Below, piece by piece: positions 46,599-58,660 of a stretch of 64,000 bases of DNA. Origin of the DNA: Bacteroidota bacterium (GTDB lineage: Bacteria > Bacteroidota > Ignavibacteria > UBA10030 > UBA8401); contig JAJYOK010000019.1 of the NCBI GenBank assembly GCA_021796215.1, positions 1 through 64,000 of the forward strand. Direction: 5' to 3'. The first letter of the stretch is position 1, and every line of letters starts with the position of its first letter. Made by a program: the position numbers and the translations under genes. The notes below the pieces were generated by a model. It was not told the origin of the DNA. It saw nothing but the letters and a program-made list of their open reading frames with translations, and searched no databases.

Positions 46599-47441
46599 AT
46601 GCTTTCACAAGAGACGTCTGAAAAATATCAACGCCTGCAATCAATACTCCGGGAGATGCGTTCTCTTGTCATCGGGTATTCCGGCGGAGTGGACAGCACG
46701 CTGCTCTTGAAAGTTGCGTGCGACGTGTTAGGCAGCAATGCGCTCGCCGTCATTGGAAAATCTGAAACATACCCTTCTGCCGAATACCGCGAGGCGGTGA
46801 CGCTCGCAACAAGTTTCGGCGCGCGCTTCATAGAAATTCAAACAGAAGAAACCGACGTGCTCAAGTTCAAGGAGAATCCGCCGGATCGCTGCTATTTTTG
46901 CAAGACGGAATTATTCGGCAAACTGACTGAGATTGCAGCGAAAGAAAGTATTCCATGGATTGCCGATGGAACGATCACCGACGATTTGGGCGATTTTCGC
47001 CCCGGAATGAAAGCAAAAACAGAGAATAATGTCCGTTCGCCGCTCCTTGAAGCGGGACTTTCAAAAAAAGAAGTTCGGGAAATTTCAAGACATCTGGAAT
47101 TGCCGACATGGGACAAACCGTCCTTCGCCTGCCTTTCTTCCCGTTTCCCGTACGGCTTCGGCATCACGCGGGAAAATCTTACGAAAGTGGATAAAGCGGA
47201 AACATTGCTGCGCGAACTTGGATTTCGTTTCTTCCGCGTCCGGCATCATGACGACAAAACTGCGCGCATCGAAATCGGCAAAGAAGAAATGCACCGGATA
47301 TTTAATGAAGAGATCAAAGACATTGTCATAACAAAATTCAAAGAACTTGGTTTTATCTATATCACACTTGATTTACAGGGATTCCGCAGCGGCAGCATGA
47401 ATGAAGTGTTGACCGCCGAAACAAAACGTTCGTACACATAA
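46599..47441 (+). CDS. larE: LarE-like ATP-dependent sulfur transferase
   Basis: The 280-residue protein belongs to the PP-loop ATPases: GYSGGVDSTLLLKVA (residues about 26-40) binds ATP. Cysteines at 98 and 101 (RCYFC) and 178 (FACLSSR) are placed as in LarE proteins with three cysteines that hold a [4Fe-4S] cluster, rather than only the single sacrificial cysteine. LarE adds sulfur to the pyridinium precursor of the nickel-pincer nucleotide used by lactate racemase-like enzymes. LarA, LarB and LarC are not in the window. It follows aroE with a three-base gap, an association without obvious metabolic logic. Confidence 0.9.
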   Translation: MLSQETSEKYQRLQSILREMRSLVIGYSGGVDSTLLLKVACDVLGSNALAVIGKSETYPSAEYREAVTLATSFGARFIEIQTEETDVLKFKENPPDRCYFCKTELFGKLTEIAAKESIPWIADGTITDDLGDFRPGMKAKTENNVRSPLLEAGLSKKEVREISRHLELPTWDKPSFACLSSRFPYGFGITRENLTKVDKAETLLRELGFRFFRVRHHDDKTARIEIGKEEMHRIFNEEIKDIVITKFKELGFIYITLDLQGFRSGSMNEVLTAETKRSYT

Positions 47442-47462
47442 TTCTTCGAATTCTACAATACT

Positions 47463-48488
47463 GTGGCAACATCTTCAGACAACACAAAAAAAGCAATCGG
47501 CGACTTGCTGAAAGCCGCAGACCGATCCATTAAGGAAGCGAAGTTTGATGAAGCGCTGAGCTTTGTCAACAAAGTGTTTGATGTTGATGAAAAAAATGTT
47601 TACGCGCGTGCCTACCGTGAACGCATCATTACGCTTAAAAACGCCGAAGCGGCAAAAGCCCAGCAGCAAAAGCAAGAAGCGGCTTCTAAAACGCAGAAGA
47701 AAGAAGAGACAAAAAAAACTACTGAGGAACCGCACACACCGCCTCCGCAAATACCAGCAGGCGGCGTGATTAAGAAATCGCCGGGAGCGCGTGAAGCGTA
47801 TAAAACTCTGCTCGGCGAAATCTGGAAAGATGGCATCATCTCTGCTGAAGAACAAGAACGTATTGATGCGATGCGGGCAACATTTTCCATCTCTGAAGAA
47901 GAACATAACGCGCTCGAACAGGAAGTGCGAACAGAATTGTATCTTGCCGATGTTCACGATGCCTGCGTGCGCGGCATCTCAACATTCGACGACCTTCGGC
48001 GAAAATTCAAAATTACCGAAAATGAGCAGCGCTCTGTCGAACCTACAATTCAAAAATATCTTCAAGTATCAAACGGAAAAGGTACCGTCCTCGCTCTTGA
48101 CGACGATGAAACACTTCTCACAATCGTGCGGGATGTTTTGCAGGATGACGGATACACATGCCACATCGCTCTTTCCGGCGAAGAAGGCCTTGAACTTCTC
48201 GAAAAAATCACTCCCGATATTGTTTTGTGCGACATTAATTTTGCAAAGCCGCACATGAGCGGCTTTGCTTTTTACGAAAAATTCCGGGCGATGGACCAAT
48301 TCATCAATGTGCCGTTTATTTTTCTTAGCGCGCTCACGGAAGACGTTGTTGTCCGCACAGGAAAGCAGATGGGGGTGGATGATTATCTGACAAAGCCATT
48401 CGATTCGGAGCTGCTGCTCGTGACCATCGAAGGCAAATTGAAACGTGCGCGCGAATTGAAACGTGCAGCTCTTTTTCGGCGGAAATAA
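47463..48488 (+). CDS. Receiver-domain protein with N-terminal helical region
   Basis: The 341-residue protein has a TPR-like helical start (residues 1-60), a Lys/Gln/Glu-rich linker (61-95, with PHTPPPQIPAGG after it), a helical domain (about 100-200, GEIWKDGIISAEEQERIDAM, a tellurite-resistance/TerB-like pattern) and a C-terminal receiver (about 210-340) with VLALDDDETLL, phospho-acceptor Asp at about 257 (VLCDINF), FLSALTE and YLTKPF. There is no DNA-binding output. The start is GTG 47463, 21 bases after larE. The hybrid kinase gene begins 19 bases downstream and is its likely partner. Confidence 0.85.
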   Translation: MATSSDNTKKAIGDLLKAADRSIKEAKFDEALSFVNKVFDVDEKNVYARAYRERIITLKNAEAAKAQQQKQEAASKTQKKEETKKTTEEPHTPPPQIPAGGVIKKSPGAREAYKTLLGEIWKDGIISAEEQERIDAMRATFSISEEEHNALEQEVRTELYLADVHDACVRGISTFDDLRRKFKITENEQRSVEPTIQKYLQVSNGKGTVLALDDDETLLTIVRDVLQDDGYTCHIALSGEEGLELLEKITPDIVLCDINFAKPHMSGFAFYEKFRAMDQFINVPFIFLSALTEDVVVRTGKQMGVDDYLTKPFDSELLLVTIEGKLKRARELKRAALFRRK

Positions 48489-48507
48489 CTTCTCTGCCGC
48501 TCAATCT

Positions 48508-50796
48508 ATGAAATCATTCTTTCAGCGGTTTCGGACATTCATTCAGAATCTTGGCTTAGTGGAGCAGGCGCAAATTGTCGCCTCCACAGCGGTCGTGGTC
48601 ATTATGATTACGATCATCACCGCAAGCATTATTCTGAATAAGATCATCACGTGGTTCGATTTCATCAGCATTATCACTGTTGGCATCATTGGGTTCGCAA
48701 GCGTGTACTTCTCGCTGAAGTACGGCAGGCAGCTTGAGGAACAAAAACGCGAGCTTGTTGCACTCAACACTGTGGCGGAAGCGATCAATCATTCCATTGA
48801 TCTCAGCTATCTTCTCAGCAATGTGTTGAGCAAAGTTTCTGAGGTCACCCGTTCCACGCTTGGCTGGCTTTACGTCGCCGAGGGAAAGAAATTGTCGCTT
48901 AAAAATTCTGTAGGAACAGAAGCACCGTTCTTCAATGAAAAGTTAGAATCAAATATTGACCTGATTCCGTGGCTGCAGCACATACAAACCGGAAAAAATG
49001 AAACGACTCCGTTTTCATCATTCACACATCCGTCTGTTATGGAAAGCAATGTGGCATCGTGGGTGTCGCTTCCTCTCCGCGCGGCAGACCAGTTTGCCGG
49101 CGTGCTGATTTTGGCAAGCCCGGTTCCGGATTTTTTTTCCGAAAAACAGCTCGATCTCATTTCAGCATTCAGCAATTACATCAGCGTCGCTTTGAATAAT
49201 GCGCACCTCTTCGATCGGCTTCGCCAATCAGAACAACAATATGCGGACCTGTTTGAACACTCGCCGGATATGTACCATCTTGTAAACCGGCAGGGAATTA
49301 TTATCAGTTGCAATCAAACGGAAGTGCAAACGCTCGGTTATTCGAAGGCAGAACTCATCGGTCATCCGCTTTTACAGTTATACCCGGAAGAGTACCGACA
49401 GAACGTGACACAAACGCTGAAGACCGCTTTCGAAGAGCGGCAGGAAATCCGCGGTGTCGAAGAGCAGATGATGAAAAAAGACGGAAGCGTGATTGACGTG
49501 AGCGTGAATACATCGCTGGTGTACGACGCAAACAATATGCCGGTCCTGATGCGATGCGTGGTTCGCGACACTACAGAAGCAAAAAGGTTCGAGCAAAAGA
49601 TTTTGCAGGCTCAAAAAATAGACAGCATCGGCAACCTTGCCGGCGGTGTTGCACATGATTTCAACAATATCCTTACATCCATACTCGGATCTGCGTCCAT
49701 CATGTTGCGCCGCATGGATTTAAAAGATAAATGGCGGCCGTTCGTTGAGATCGTCGAAACAGCCGCGAAGCGTGGTTCAACACTGACGCGCCAGCTTCTC
49801 ACCTTTGCGCGGCGCAGCACTATCGAAATTCATCCTATCGAACTTCATAAAATTTTGGAAGAAACAATTCAGCTTTTTGAACGAAGCGTCAATCCCAATA
49901 TTACGGTTGTCAGAAAGCTGGATTCCCAGAACGCAATTGTGAGCGGTGATGAAGGACAAATTCAGCAGGCATTCCTGAATATTTTCATCAACGCCCGCGA
50001 CGCGATGCCGGGAGGCGGAACGGTAACTATTGAAACCTCCAATCATACCGCAGCAGAAGAACAAACCGGTAATGAAACGAATGGCAACGGACAAAAAAAA
50101 TATATCGCAGTCCGCATCAGCGATACAGGTACCGGCATGAGTCACGATGTTCAGCAAAGAATTTTCGAGCCGTTTTTCACGACAAAAGAGCAAGGCAAAG
50201 GAACCGGCTTAGGGCTTTCCGTGGTTTACGGAGTTGTAAAATCTCACGACGGCTATCTCACAGTCCGCAGCGAAATCAACCGCGGAACGATTTTCACAGT
50301 TTTTCTTCCACAAATGCCGGAAGCAGTCGCTTTCAAAGAAAACAAACAATCGCCGCGTATTGTCGGCGGGTCGGAAGCAATTCTTGTTGTGGATGATGAA
50401 GAGAGTGTTCGCGAAACAATCACTGCAATGTTGTCTGACCTTGGCTACAGAGTCCGCAGTGCTGCAAGCGGACAAGAAGCATTGAATGTGCTGTCAAAGC
50501 AGCCTGCCAAAGGCGGATATGATCTCGTGCTGCTCGATATGACAATGCCGGATATGAGCGGCAAAGAAGTGTTCGATAGAATTTCAAAAATGAATAAAGC
50601 GATCAGAGTTTTAGTATCCAGCGGTTACACCGACGAAGTGCTTGGCGGTGATAATTTTGCAAATAACGTTGCTGGATTCATTCAGAAACCGTACGAAATT
50701 GCTGAGATTGCAAAGAAGGTCCGTTCCGTGCTCGATCTTCGTCCGGTTGAAAATCCGACGAAGCGGGCAAAAAAAACTTCTGCCAAGAAGTCTTGA
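48508..50796 (+). CDS. Hybrid sensor histidine kinase (GAF-PAS-HisKA-HATPase-REC)
   Basis: The 762-residue protein has two N-terminal transmembrane helices (about residues 24-70), a GAF domain (about 85-235), a PAS domain (about 240-360), a HisKA domain with H383 in GGVAHDFNNILTSIL, an ATPase domain with ARDAMPGGGTVTI, DTGTGM and GTGLGLSVVYG, and a C-terminal receiver with D677 in LVLLDMTMPDMSG. The absence of a long periplasmic loop between the helices suggests cytosolic or membrane-internal sensing through GAF/PAS. It follows the receiver protein gene by 19 bases. I prefer ATG 48508; a start within the upstream gene is less likely. A CckA-like architecture is suggested, but orthology is not. 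Confidence 0.93.
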   Translation: MKSFFQRFRTFIQNLGLVEQAQIVASTAVVVIMITIITASIILNKIITWFDFISIITVGIIGFASVYFSLKYGRQLEEQKRELVALNTVAEAINHSIDLSYLLSNVLSKVSEVTRSTLGWLYVAEGKKLSLKNSVGTEAPFFNEKLESNIDLIPWLQHIQTGKNETTPFSSFTHPSVMESNVASWVSLPLRAADQFAGVLILASPVPDFFSEKQLDLISAFSNYISVALNNAHLFDRLRQSEQQYADLFEHSPDMYHLVNRQGIIISCNQTEVQTLGYSKAELIGHPLLQLYPEEYRQNVTQTLKTAFEERQEIRGVEEQMMKKDGSVIDVSVNTSLVYDANNMPVLMRCVVRDTTEAKRFEQKILQAQKIDSIGNLAGGVAHDFNNILTSILGSASIMLRRMDLKDKWRPFVEIVETAAKRGSTLTRQLLTFARRSTIEIHPIELHKILEETIQLFERSVNPNITVVRKLDSQNAIVSGDEGQIQQAFLNIFINARDAMPGGGTVTIETSNHTAAEEQTGNETNGNGQKKYIAVRISDTGTGMSHDVQQRIFEPFFTTKEQGKGTGLGLSVVYGVVKSHDGYLTVRSEINRGTIFTVFLPQMPEAVAFKENKQSPRIVGGSEAILVVDDEESVRETITAMLSDLGYRVRSAASGQEALNVLSKQPAKGGYDLVLLDMTMPDMSGKEVFDRISKMNKAIRVLVSSGYTDEVLGGDNFANNVAGFIQKPYEIAEIAKKVRSVLDLRPVENPTKRAKKTSAKKS

Positions 50797-50914
50797 ATTG
50801 TTCAGCGGCAATTATTATGTTGCTGAAGCACCTTGCCGGCTCCACACATGTATTCGGGATCATCATTCAATCAACGAGTGAAGCGTTATCACTGAAAAAC
50901 ACTGGTGATGTAAC

Positions 50915-53765
<2,851 letters not shown>

Positions 53766-53773
53766 AAGATATC

Positions 53774-53792
53774 GGACACCTTAGCGGTGTCC
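53774..53792. repeat. Short palindrome after ligA
   Basis: GGACACC and GGTGTCC pair around TTAGC. No U-tract follows, so it is better seen as one of the word-like dispersed palindromes than as a classic terminator. Confidence 0.6.
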
Positions 53793-53889
53793 ACATCTGG
53801 CAATTTCCAACTTCTCCCCCTCTCCATGCCTTGCATTTAACAGAAACCTTTTGCAATTTTGGTGTGTAGTCATTCATTCTTAATCCCTT

Positions 53890-54429
53890 ATGTTCCAAAA
53901 TATACGACATCACATCGGCATCAAAGTGGCGCGCCTGCGCTTTCGGAAGAAAGCGCCTCCGCTGACAGATTTCACGCATTCATTTTCGAATGCGCGCTCC
54001 GCGCTGGTCATCGTTCCGGAAAACAGCGAGCACCGTTTAATGGCAATTCCTTTGCTAGCGTCGCTGCAAAATAAATTCCGCGGCAACCGCCTGACCATTG
54101 TCATTCACGATTCGTTCCGCGATCTCTCCAGCTCGCTTGCCCACTGCAATGTCATTGCCCTTCGAAAAGAACATCTCGGCTTTTTCTTTCTTCCCAAACG
54201 CAGCCTTGTCAACAACATTGCGCGGCAGGAATACGATCTTGCAATTGATCTCAACATTCCGATGGTGATTTCAGCGGCGTATTTATGCCGCAGCACAAAA
54301 GCGGTCTTAAAAGTCGGTTTTGTTAAGGAAGAAAGCGACATCTTTTACAATTTTCAGATGAATACATCGCCGCAAACAAATCCGCGCGCGCAGTACGACC
54401 AATTGCTTCACACAATGACAATGTTTTAG
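53890..54429 (+). CDS. Conserved protein, glycosyltransferase 9-like fold suspected
   Basis: This 179-residue protein has a Rossmann-like order: basic N-terminus, then ALVIVPENSEHRLMAIPLLA, LTIVIHDSFRD, YDLAIDLNIPMVISAAYLC and STKAVLKVGFVKEESDIFYNF. This resembles the N-terminal half of heptosyltransferase-type (GT9) proteins but lacks the C-terminal nucleotide-sugar domain, so it is either a truncated relative or a separate family. No signal peptide or membrane helix. It lies alone between ligA and the GxxExxY gene. Function unassigned. Confidence 0.62.
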   Translation: MFQNIRHHIGIKVARLRFRKKAPPLTDFTHSFSNARSALVIVPENSEHRLMAIPLLASLQNKFRGNRLTIVIHDSFRDLSSSLAHCNVIALRKEHLGFFFLPKRSLVNNIARQEYDLAIDLNIPMVISAAYLCRSTKAVLKVGFVKEESDIFYNFQMNTSPQTNPRAQYDQLLHTMTMF

Positions 54430-54444
54430 CTGTTTGTAAACCGC

Positions 54445-54474
54445 TTAGCCACTAAAGCACAAAGACACGAATAA
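54445..54474. repeat. Left inverted repeat flanking GxxExxY gene
   Basis: The sequence TAGCCACTAAAGCACAAAGA followed by CACGAA is related, inverted, to 54873-54901. It belongs to the CACGAAGNCACAAAGGCAC-type intergenic repeats. Confidence 0.6.
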
Positions 54475-54477
54475 TTT

Positions 54478-54870
54478 ATGGAATATAAACCGCTATCAAG
54501 ACGCGAGGAAGAAATAGGAAAAGCCGTTGTAGATGCTTCATACGTCGTTCATAAAAATTTAGGACCTGGTCTGCTTGAAAAAATCTATGAAGTCTGTTTT
54601 TGTCATGAGCTTTCTAAAAAAGGATTCCATCCCGAACGACAAGTAGAACTTCCTATCAAGTATGATGGTATTCTTTTTGACGAAGGATTAAGGCTTGATG
54701 TCTTAGTTGATGATCTTATAATTTGTGAACTGAAAGCGGTTGATGAAGTCAATCCGGTATGGGAAGCTCAACTTCTCAGTCATCTGAAACTGACAAACAA
54801 ACGGCTTGGCTTTCTCATTAACTTCCATACTCCGGTAATAAAAAAAGGAATCAAACGTTTTATTGTATAA
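54478..54870 (+). CDS. GxxExxY-family protein, PD-(D/E)XK-like
   Basis: The 130-residue protein has the family signature GPGLLEKIYE (G-x-x-E-x-x-Y) near the N-terminus and a nuclease-like core with RLDVLVDDLIICELKAV (D then E-x-K). Families of this type are widespread, often near repeats, and of unknown function. The gene sits tightly between inverted repeats (54445-54474 and 54873-54901) and is more AT-rich than its neighbours, suggesting that the gene and its repeats move together. No Shine-Dalgarno is obvious. It is unrelated to adjacent genes. Confidence 0.85.
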   Translation: MEYKPLSRREEEIGKAVVDASYVVHKNLGPGLLEKIYEVCFCHELSKKGFHPERQVELPIKYDGILFDEGLRLDVLVDDLIICELKAVDEVNPVWEAQLLSHLKLTNKRLGFLINFHTPVIKKGIKRFIV

Positions 54871-54872
54871 TT

Positions 54873-54901
54873 TTCTTGGTGCCTTTGTGACTTCGTGGTA
54901 A
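54873..54901. repeat. Right inverted repeat flanking GxxExxY gene
   Basis: TCTTGGTGCCTTTGTGACTT followed by CGTGGTAA. Its reverse complement, TTACCACGAAGTCACAAAGG and on, resembles the left copy. Confidence 0.6.
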
Positions 54902-54938
54902 GTAATGATAAACACTCCATGGAAAAACGGGAGAACGC

Positions 54939-55271
54939 ATGAAATTTGATGTGACAAAAAATACGCACTACACACTTTTCAAACTCAACGAAAAAAAACT
55001 CGATGCCGCAATTTCCCCCGAGCTGAAGGGCGAATTTATTCTTCTGTGCAAACCGACATTGCCGTCGCTCATCGTTGACCTTACCGATGTGGAGTTTTGC
55101 GACAGCAGCGGGTTAAGCGCTTTGCTTATTGCCGAGCGGCAAATGCGCCAGCACGGCGGAAAAGTGAAGCTCATCGGCGTGCAAAAGCGCGTAATGGCGC
55201 TGCTGAAAATTTCTCAGCTCGACCGTGTGTTCCACATCTTCGACAGTTTCGCGAAAGCTTCAAAAAGTTAA
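54939..55271 (+). CDS. STAS-domain anti-sigma factor antagonist
   Basis: The 110-residue protein is a single STAS domain of SpoIIAA/RsbV type: LDAAISPELKGEFI and VDLTDVEFCDSSGLSALLIA, with the phosphorylatable Ser at 56/57 in DSSGLS, then VKLIGVQKRVMALLKISQLD. Phosphorylation by a serine kinase anti-sigma factor would switch partner binding. The cognate RsbW-like kinase and RsbU phosphatase are not in the window. A GGGAG site precedes the ATG. Confidence 0.92.
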   Translation: MKFDVTKNTHYTLFKLNEKKLDAAISPELKGEFILLCKPTLPSLIVDLTDVEFCDSSGLSALLIAERQMRQHGGKVKLIGVQKRVMALLKISQLDRVFHIFDSFAKASKS

Positions 55272-55302
55272 GATGCCTTTCTTATTAACTCTCGCCGAAA
55301 AA

Positions 55303-55359
55303 GTAGGACGAAGCGTTACTTCGCCCGCAAGCTATAGTCGGATCGGCGATCCGACCTAC
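55303..55359. repeat. Composite palindromic element
   Basis: GTAGG and CCTAC bound two hairpins, CGAAG/CTTCG (55309-55323) and GTCGGATC/GATCCGAC with a GGC loop (55338-55356). It lies between the STAS gene and the symporter gene and resembles a REP-pair element. Confidence 0.7.
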
Positions 55360-55383
55360 AATAACTAACCGCAGGAGCAGCTA

Positions 55384-56859
55384 TTGGGATTTACCTTCCT
55401 TGATTATGCTATCGTCGGTATCTACCTCATCGGCGTCACCGTTATCGGTACAATCATTTCGGGAAAACAAAAAAACACTCGCGACTATTTTCTTGGCGGA
55501 AAGGAGATGGCATGGTGGTCTGTCGGGTTTTCCATTGTCGCGAGCGAAACGAGCACACTCACATTTATCAGCATTCCCGGACTTGCCTATAAATCGAATA
55601 TGTTCTTTCTTCAGCTTGCGTTCGGATATTTTATCGGACGGCTTCTCGTGAGTGTCATTTTCATTCCGGCATATTACAAAGGCGACCTCGAAACTGCGTA
55701 TGATTTTTTGGGAAAACGATTCGGAACATCGCTGAGAAAATTCACTTCTTCCGTATTTATTGTCACGCGTGTTCTCGCTTCCGGAGTGCGTTTATTTGCC
55801 ACAGCAATTCCCGTCCATCTTATTACCGGATTCAATTACCCGGTCAGCATTCTTATCATCGGAATTTTCACGCTGGCATACACATATCTCGGCGGATTGA
55901 AGGCGGTCGTTGCCATGGATGTGGTGCAGATGTTCATCTATCTCGGCGGCGCAGTAGCATCAATGTTTTTGATCCTTCATCATCTCCCCAACGGATGGGC
56001 CGATGTCGTGCAGTTCGCATCGGCAAACGGACTGAATAAATTCCAGATTGTGAACACTGATTGGGGAAGCGGTCTATGGAATTTTCTCAGCTCTCCGTAC
56101 ACACTTGTCGGCGGACTGCTCGGCGGAACATTTCTCACAATGGCGTCGCACGGCACCGACCAGCTTCTTGTTCAGCGGCTGCTCGGATGCAAATCGAAAT
56201 GGGACAGCCAGCGCGCACTGATGCTCGATGCAACATTCATCGTTATTCAGTTTGCATTTTTCCTTGTGCTGGGCTTGTGCCTGTTTGCTTTCTACGGCGG
56301 CGTTCCGTTCCAGCAATTGGGCTTGGCTTCCTCAGATGAAATCTTCCCGAAGTTCATTGTAGAAAATCTGCCATCGGGAATTGCCGGACTCGTTGTTGCC
56401 GGCGTCTTGGCTTCCGCGATGGGAACACTTTCTTCTTCCGTTAGTTCGCTGGCATCGTCAACATATCTCGACCTGTTCAAATTCACACGGAAAGGAAAAA
56501 ATCTTGAGGTGAAAAATGAAGTGCGATGGTCCCGCTACTTCACGCTCTTCTGGGGCATCGTGCTGGTCGGCGGCGCAATGTTGTTCACCGACACGACAAA
56601 TCCGGTTGTTGAAATCGGATTGAAGATCGCGTCGTTCACCTACGGCGGATTGCTCGGCACATTTTTCCTCGGACTTCTCTTCAAGCACACAAACCAGCGC
56701 GACGCATATATCGGATTCATCGCCGGACTTCTCGCAATGACCGCGGTGCTGGAATTCACTGCAATTGATTTTACCTGGCACACATTCATCGGCTGTGCGG
56801 TAACAATTGGCATCGGAAACCTGAGCCGATGGCTTCGCCGAAATGAAATAGCTTCATGA
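55384..56859 (+). CDS. Sodium:solute symporter (SSS family) 1
   Basis: This 491-residue membrane protein has about 13 helices and SSS signatures: DYFLGGKEMAWWSVGFSIVA, ETSTLTFISIPG, YTYLGGLKAVVAMDVVQMFI, HGTDQLLVQRLLGCKS and AGVLASAMGTLSSSVSSLAS (Na-site helix). It imports an unidentified organic solute with sodium. The start is TTG with GGAG upstream. The next gene, 22 bases downstream, is another SSS member, so they form an operon. Confidence 0.93.
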   Translation: MGFTFLDYAIVGIYLIGVTVIGTIISGKQKNTRDYFLGGKEMAWWSVGFSIVASETSTLTFISIPGLAYKSNMFFLQLAFGYFIGRLLVSVIFIPAYYKGDLETAYDFLGKRFGTSLRKFTSSVFIVTRVLASGVRLFATAIPVHLITGFNYPVSILIIGIFTLAYTYLGGLKAVVAMDVVQMFIYLGGAVASMFLILHHLPNGWADVVQFASANGLNKFQIVNTDWGSGLWNFLSSPYTLVGGLLGGTFLTMASHGTDQLLVQRLLGCKSKWDSQRALMLDATFIVIQFAFFLVLGLCLFAFYGGVPFQQLGLASSDEIFPKFIVENLPSGIAGLVVAGVLASAMGTLSSSVSSLASSTYLDLFKFTRKGKNLEVKNEVRWSRYFTLFWGIVLVGGAMLFTDTTNPVVEIGLKIASFTYGGLLGTFFLGLLFKHTNQRDAYIGFIAGLLAMTAVLEFTAIDFTWHTFIGCAVTIGIGNLSRWLRRNEIAS

Positions 56860-56881
56860 ATAGCAACTATGGAGAACGCTT

Positions 56882-58660
56882 ATGCAATTAACACTTACTG
56901 ATTGGCTTGTCATCGCCGCATACTTTGCATTCAATCTTGGCGTCGGATTATATTTTCGGAAACGCGCCACGAAAAGTGTCAGCGATTTTTTTGTCGGCGG
57001 AAGAAATGTGACGTGGTGGCTCGCCGGCACGTCAATGGTCGCAACCACCTTCGCCGCCGATACGCCGCTTGTTGTTACCGGGCTTGTCGCCAAGAACGGA
57101 ATTGCCGGAAACTGGATATGGTGGAGCATGGTATTCAGCGGAATCCTCACCGTTTTCTTTTACGCAAAGCTCTGGCGTCGCGCCGGCGTTCTTACCGATG
57201 TTGAGTTCGCTGAAATACGGTACAGCGGAAAGCCCGCTTCATTCCTGCGGGGATTCCGCGCACTTTATCTTGGCTTGCCGATCAATCTCATCATCATGGG
57301 ATGGGTGAACCTCGCCATCGTCAAAATTTTGATGTCGGTGCTCGGCGTAACAAAAGTAGAAGCGCTTGGCCTGGCAATTCTCATCATGTTTATCACGGCG
57401 TCAATTTCAACATTATCGGGATTGTGGGGCGTGTTGTGGACAGATTTATTTCAATTCGTATTGAAGATGACGATGGTGATTCTCCTTGCCGTTTTTGCCG
57501 TGAACGCAACCGGCGGAATGGGTTCGTTGATGCACCAGCTCCACGCTATCGATCAAAGCCGAAGCTCATCCGATTCGATTCTTTCATTTGTCCCCGATCT
57601 GAATTCCGTGTGGATGCCGATGATCACGTTCTTTGTGTTCATTGCCGTGAATTGGTGGGCGTCATGGTATCCGGGCGCTGAACCCGGTGGCGGCGGCTAT
57701 ATTGCACAGCGAATCTTCAGCGCGAAAAATGAAAAGCATTCTCTTCTCGCAACATTGTGGTTCAACATTGCTCACTATGCTCTCCGGCCCTGGCCATGGA
57801 TCATCGTCGCACTTGTTGCAGTCGTTCGGTATCAGCACGACGCGGCGTTCCAGGCGGATCCGGAATCCGGCTACATCCGGATTCTTATTTCCGACCTGCC
57901 GTCATATCTGCGCGGATTGATGCTTGCGGCATTCGCCGCCGCGTACATGTCAACCATCGGAACACAATTGAATTGGGGCGCAAGCTATCTTGTCAACGAT
58001 CTCTACAAGCGTTTCATCGTACGGCAAAAAAGCGACCGCCATTATGTAATGACCTCACAATTTGTCACGATGGCGTTAATGCTTCTTTCGGCAGTCGTCA
58101 CCTTCTATATGGATTCAATTGCAAGTGCGTGGAAATTTTTGATGGCGCTTGGCGCGGGCACCGGACTGGTGTACATTCTGCGATGGTTTTGGTGGCGCAT
58201 CAATGCGTGGAGCGAAATTTCTGCGATGGCGGCAGCGTTCATCACCTCGCTTACATTGGAATTTGTTTTTCACCTCAATGAAGCTGAACCGCGCGAGTTT
58301 GCGTACATCTTGCTGATCACCGTTGCCATTACCACTGCCGTGTGGCTGACCGTTACTTACCTTACACAGCCTGAGCCGAAAGAAATATTACTTTCCTTTT
58401 ACCGCAAAGTCAGGCCGAACGTTACGCTGTGGAAACCCATTGCTGCGTTAGCGCCCGACATCGTGCCGGAGAAAGACGGCGTGTTCAATATTATCAATTG
58501 GCTTTCCGGTGTGGCGATGATTTACGCGCTCTTGTTCGGCACAGGAAAATTGATTCTTGGCGAAACAGCAATGGGCGTCGTGCTGTGGATGATTGGACTA
58601 ATTTTTGGTTCGATTATTTATTATGGAATGAATAAACGCGGATGGAAAACATTAGGATAA
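56882..58660 (+). CDS. Sodium:solute symporter (SSS family) 2
   Basis: The 592-residue membrane protein has the SSS core plus a longer C-terminus of two extra helices. Signatures: VSDFFVGGRNVTWWLAGTSM, TLSGLWGVLWTDLFQF, WASWYPGAEPGGGGYIAQRI and AAYMSTIGTQLNWGASYLV. It is a different subfamily from the preceding transporter. The C-terminal region MIYALLFGTGKLILGETAMG is repeated in the small gene immediately downstream, which overlaps its end. The substrate is unknown. Confidence 0.93.
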   Translation: MQLTLTDWLVIAAYFAFNLGVGLYFRKRATKSVSDFFVGGRNVTWWLAGTSMVATTFAADTPLVVTGLVAKNGIAGNWIWWSMVFSGILTVFFYAKLWRRAGVLTDVEFAEIRYSGKPASFLRGFRALYLGLPINLIIMGWVNLAIVKILMSVLGVTKVEALGLAILIMFITASISTLSGLWGVLWTDLFQFVLKMTMVILLAVFAVNATGGMGSLMHQLHAIDQSRSSSDSILSFVPDLNSVWMPMITFFVFIAVNWWASWYPGAEPGGGGYIAQRIFSAKNEKHSLLATLWFNIAHYALRPWPWIIVALVAVVRYQHDAAFQADPESGYIRILISDLPSYLRGLMLAAFAAAYMSTIGTQLNWGASYLVNDLYKRFIVRQKSDRHYVMTSQFVTMALMLLSAVVTFYMDSIASAWKFLMALGAGTGLVYILRWFWWRINAWSEISAMAAAFITSLTLEFVFHLNEAEPREFAYILLITVAITTAVWLTVTYLTQPEPKEILLSFYRKVRPNVTLWKPIAALAPDIVPEKDGVFNIINWLSGVAMIYALLFGTGKLILGETAMGVVLWMIGLIFGSIIYYGMNKRGWKTLG

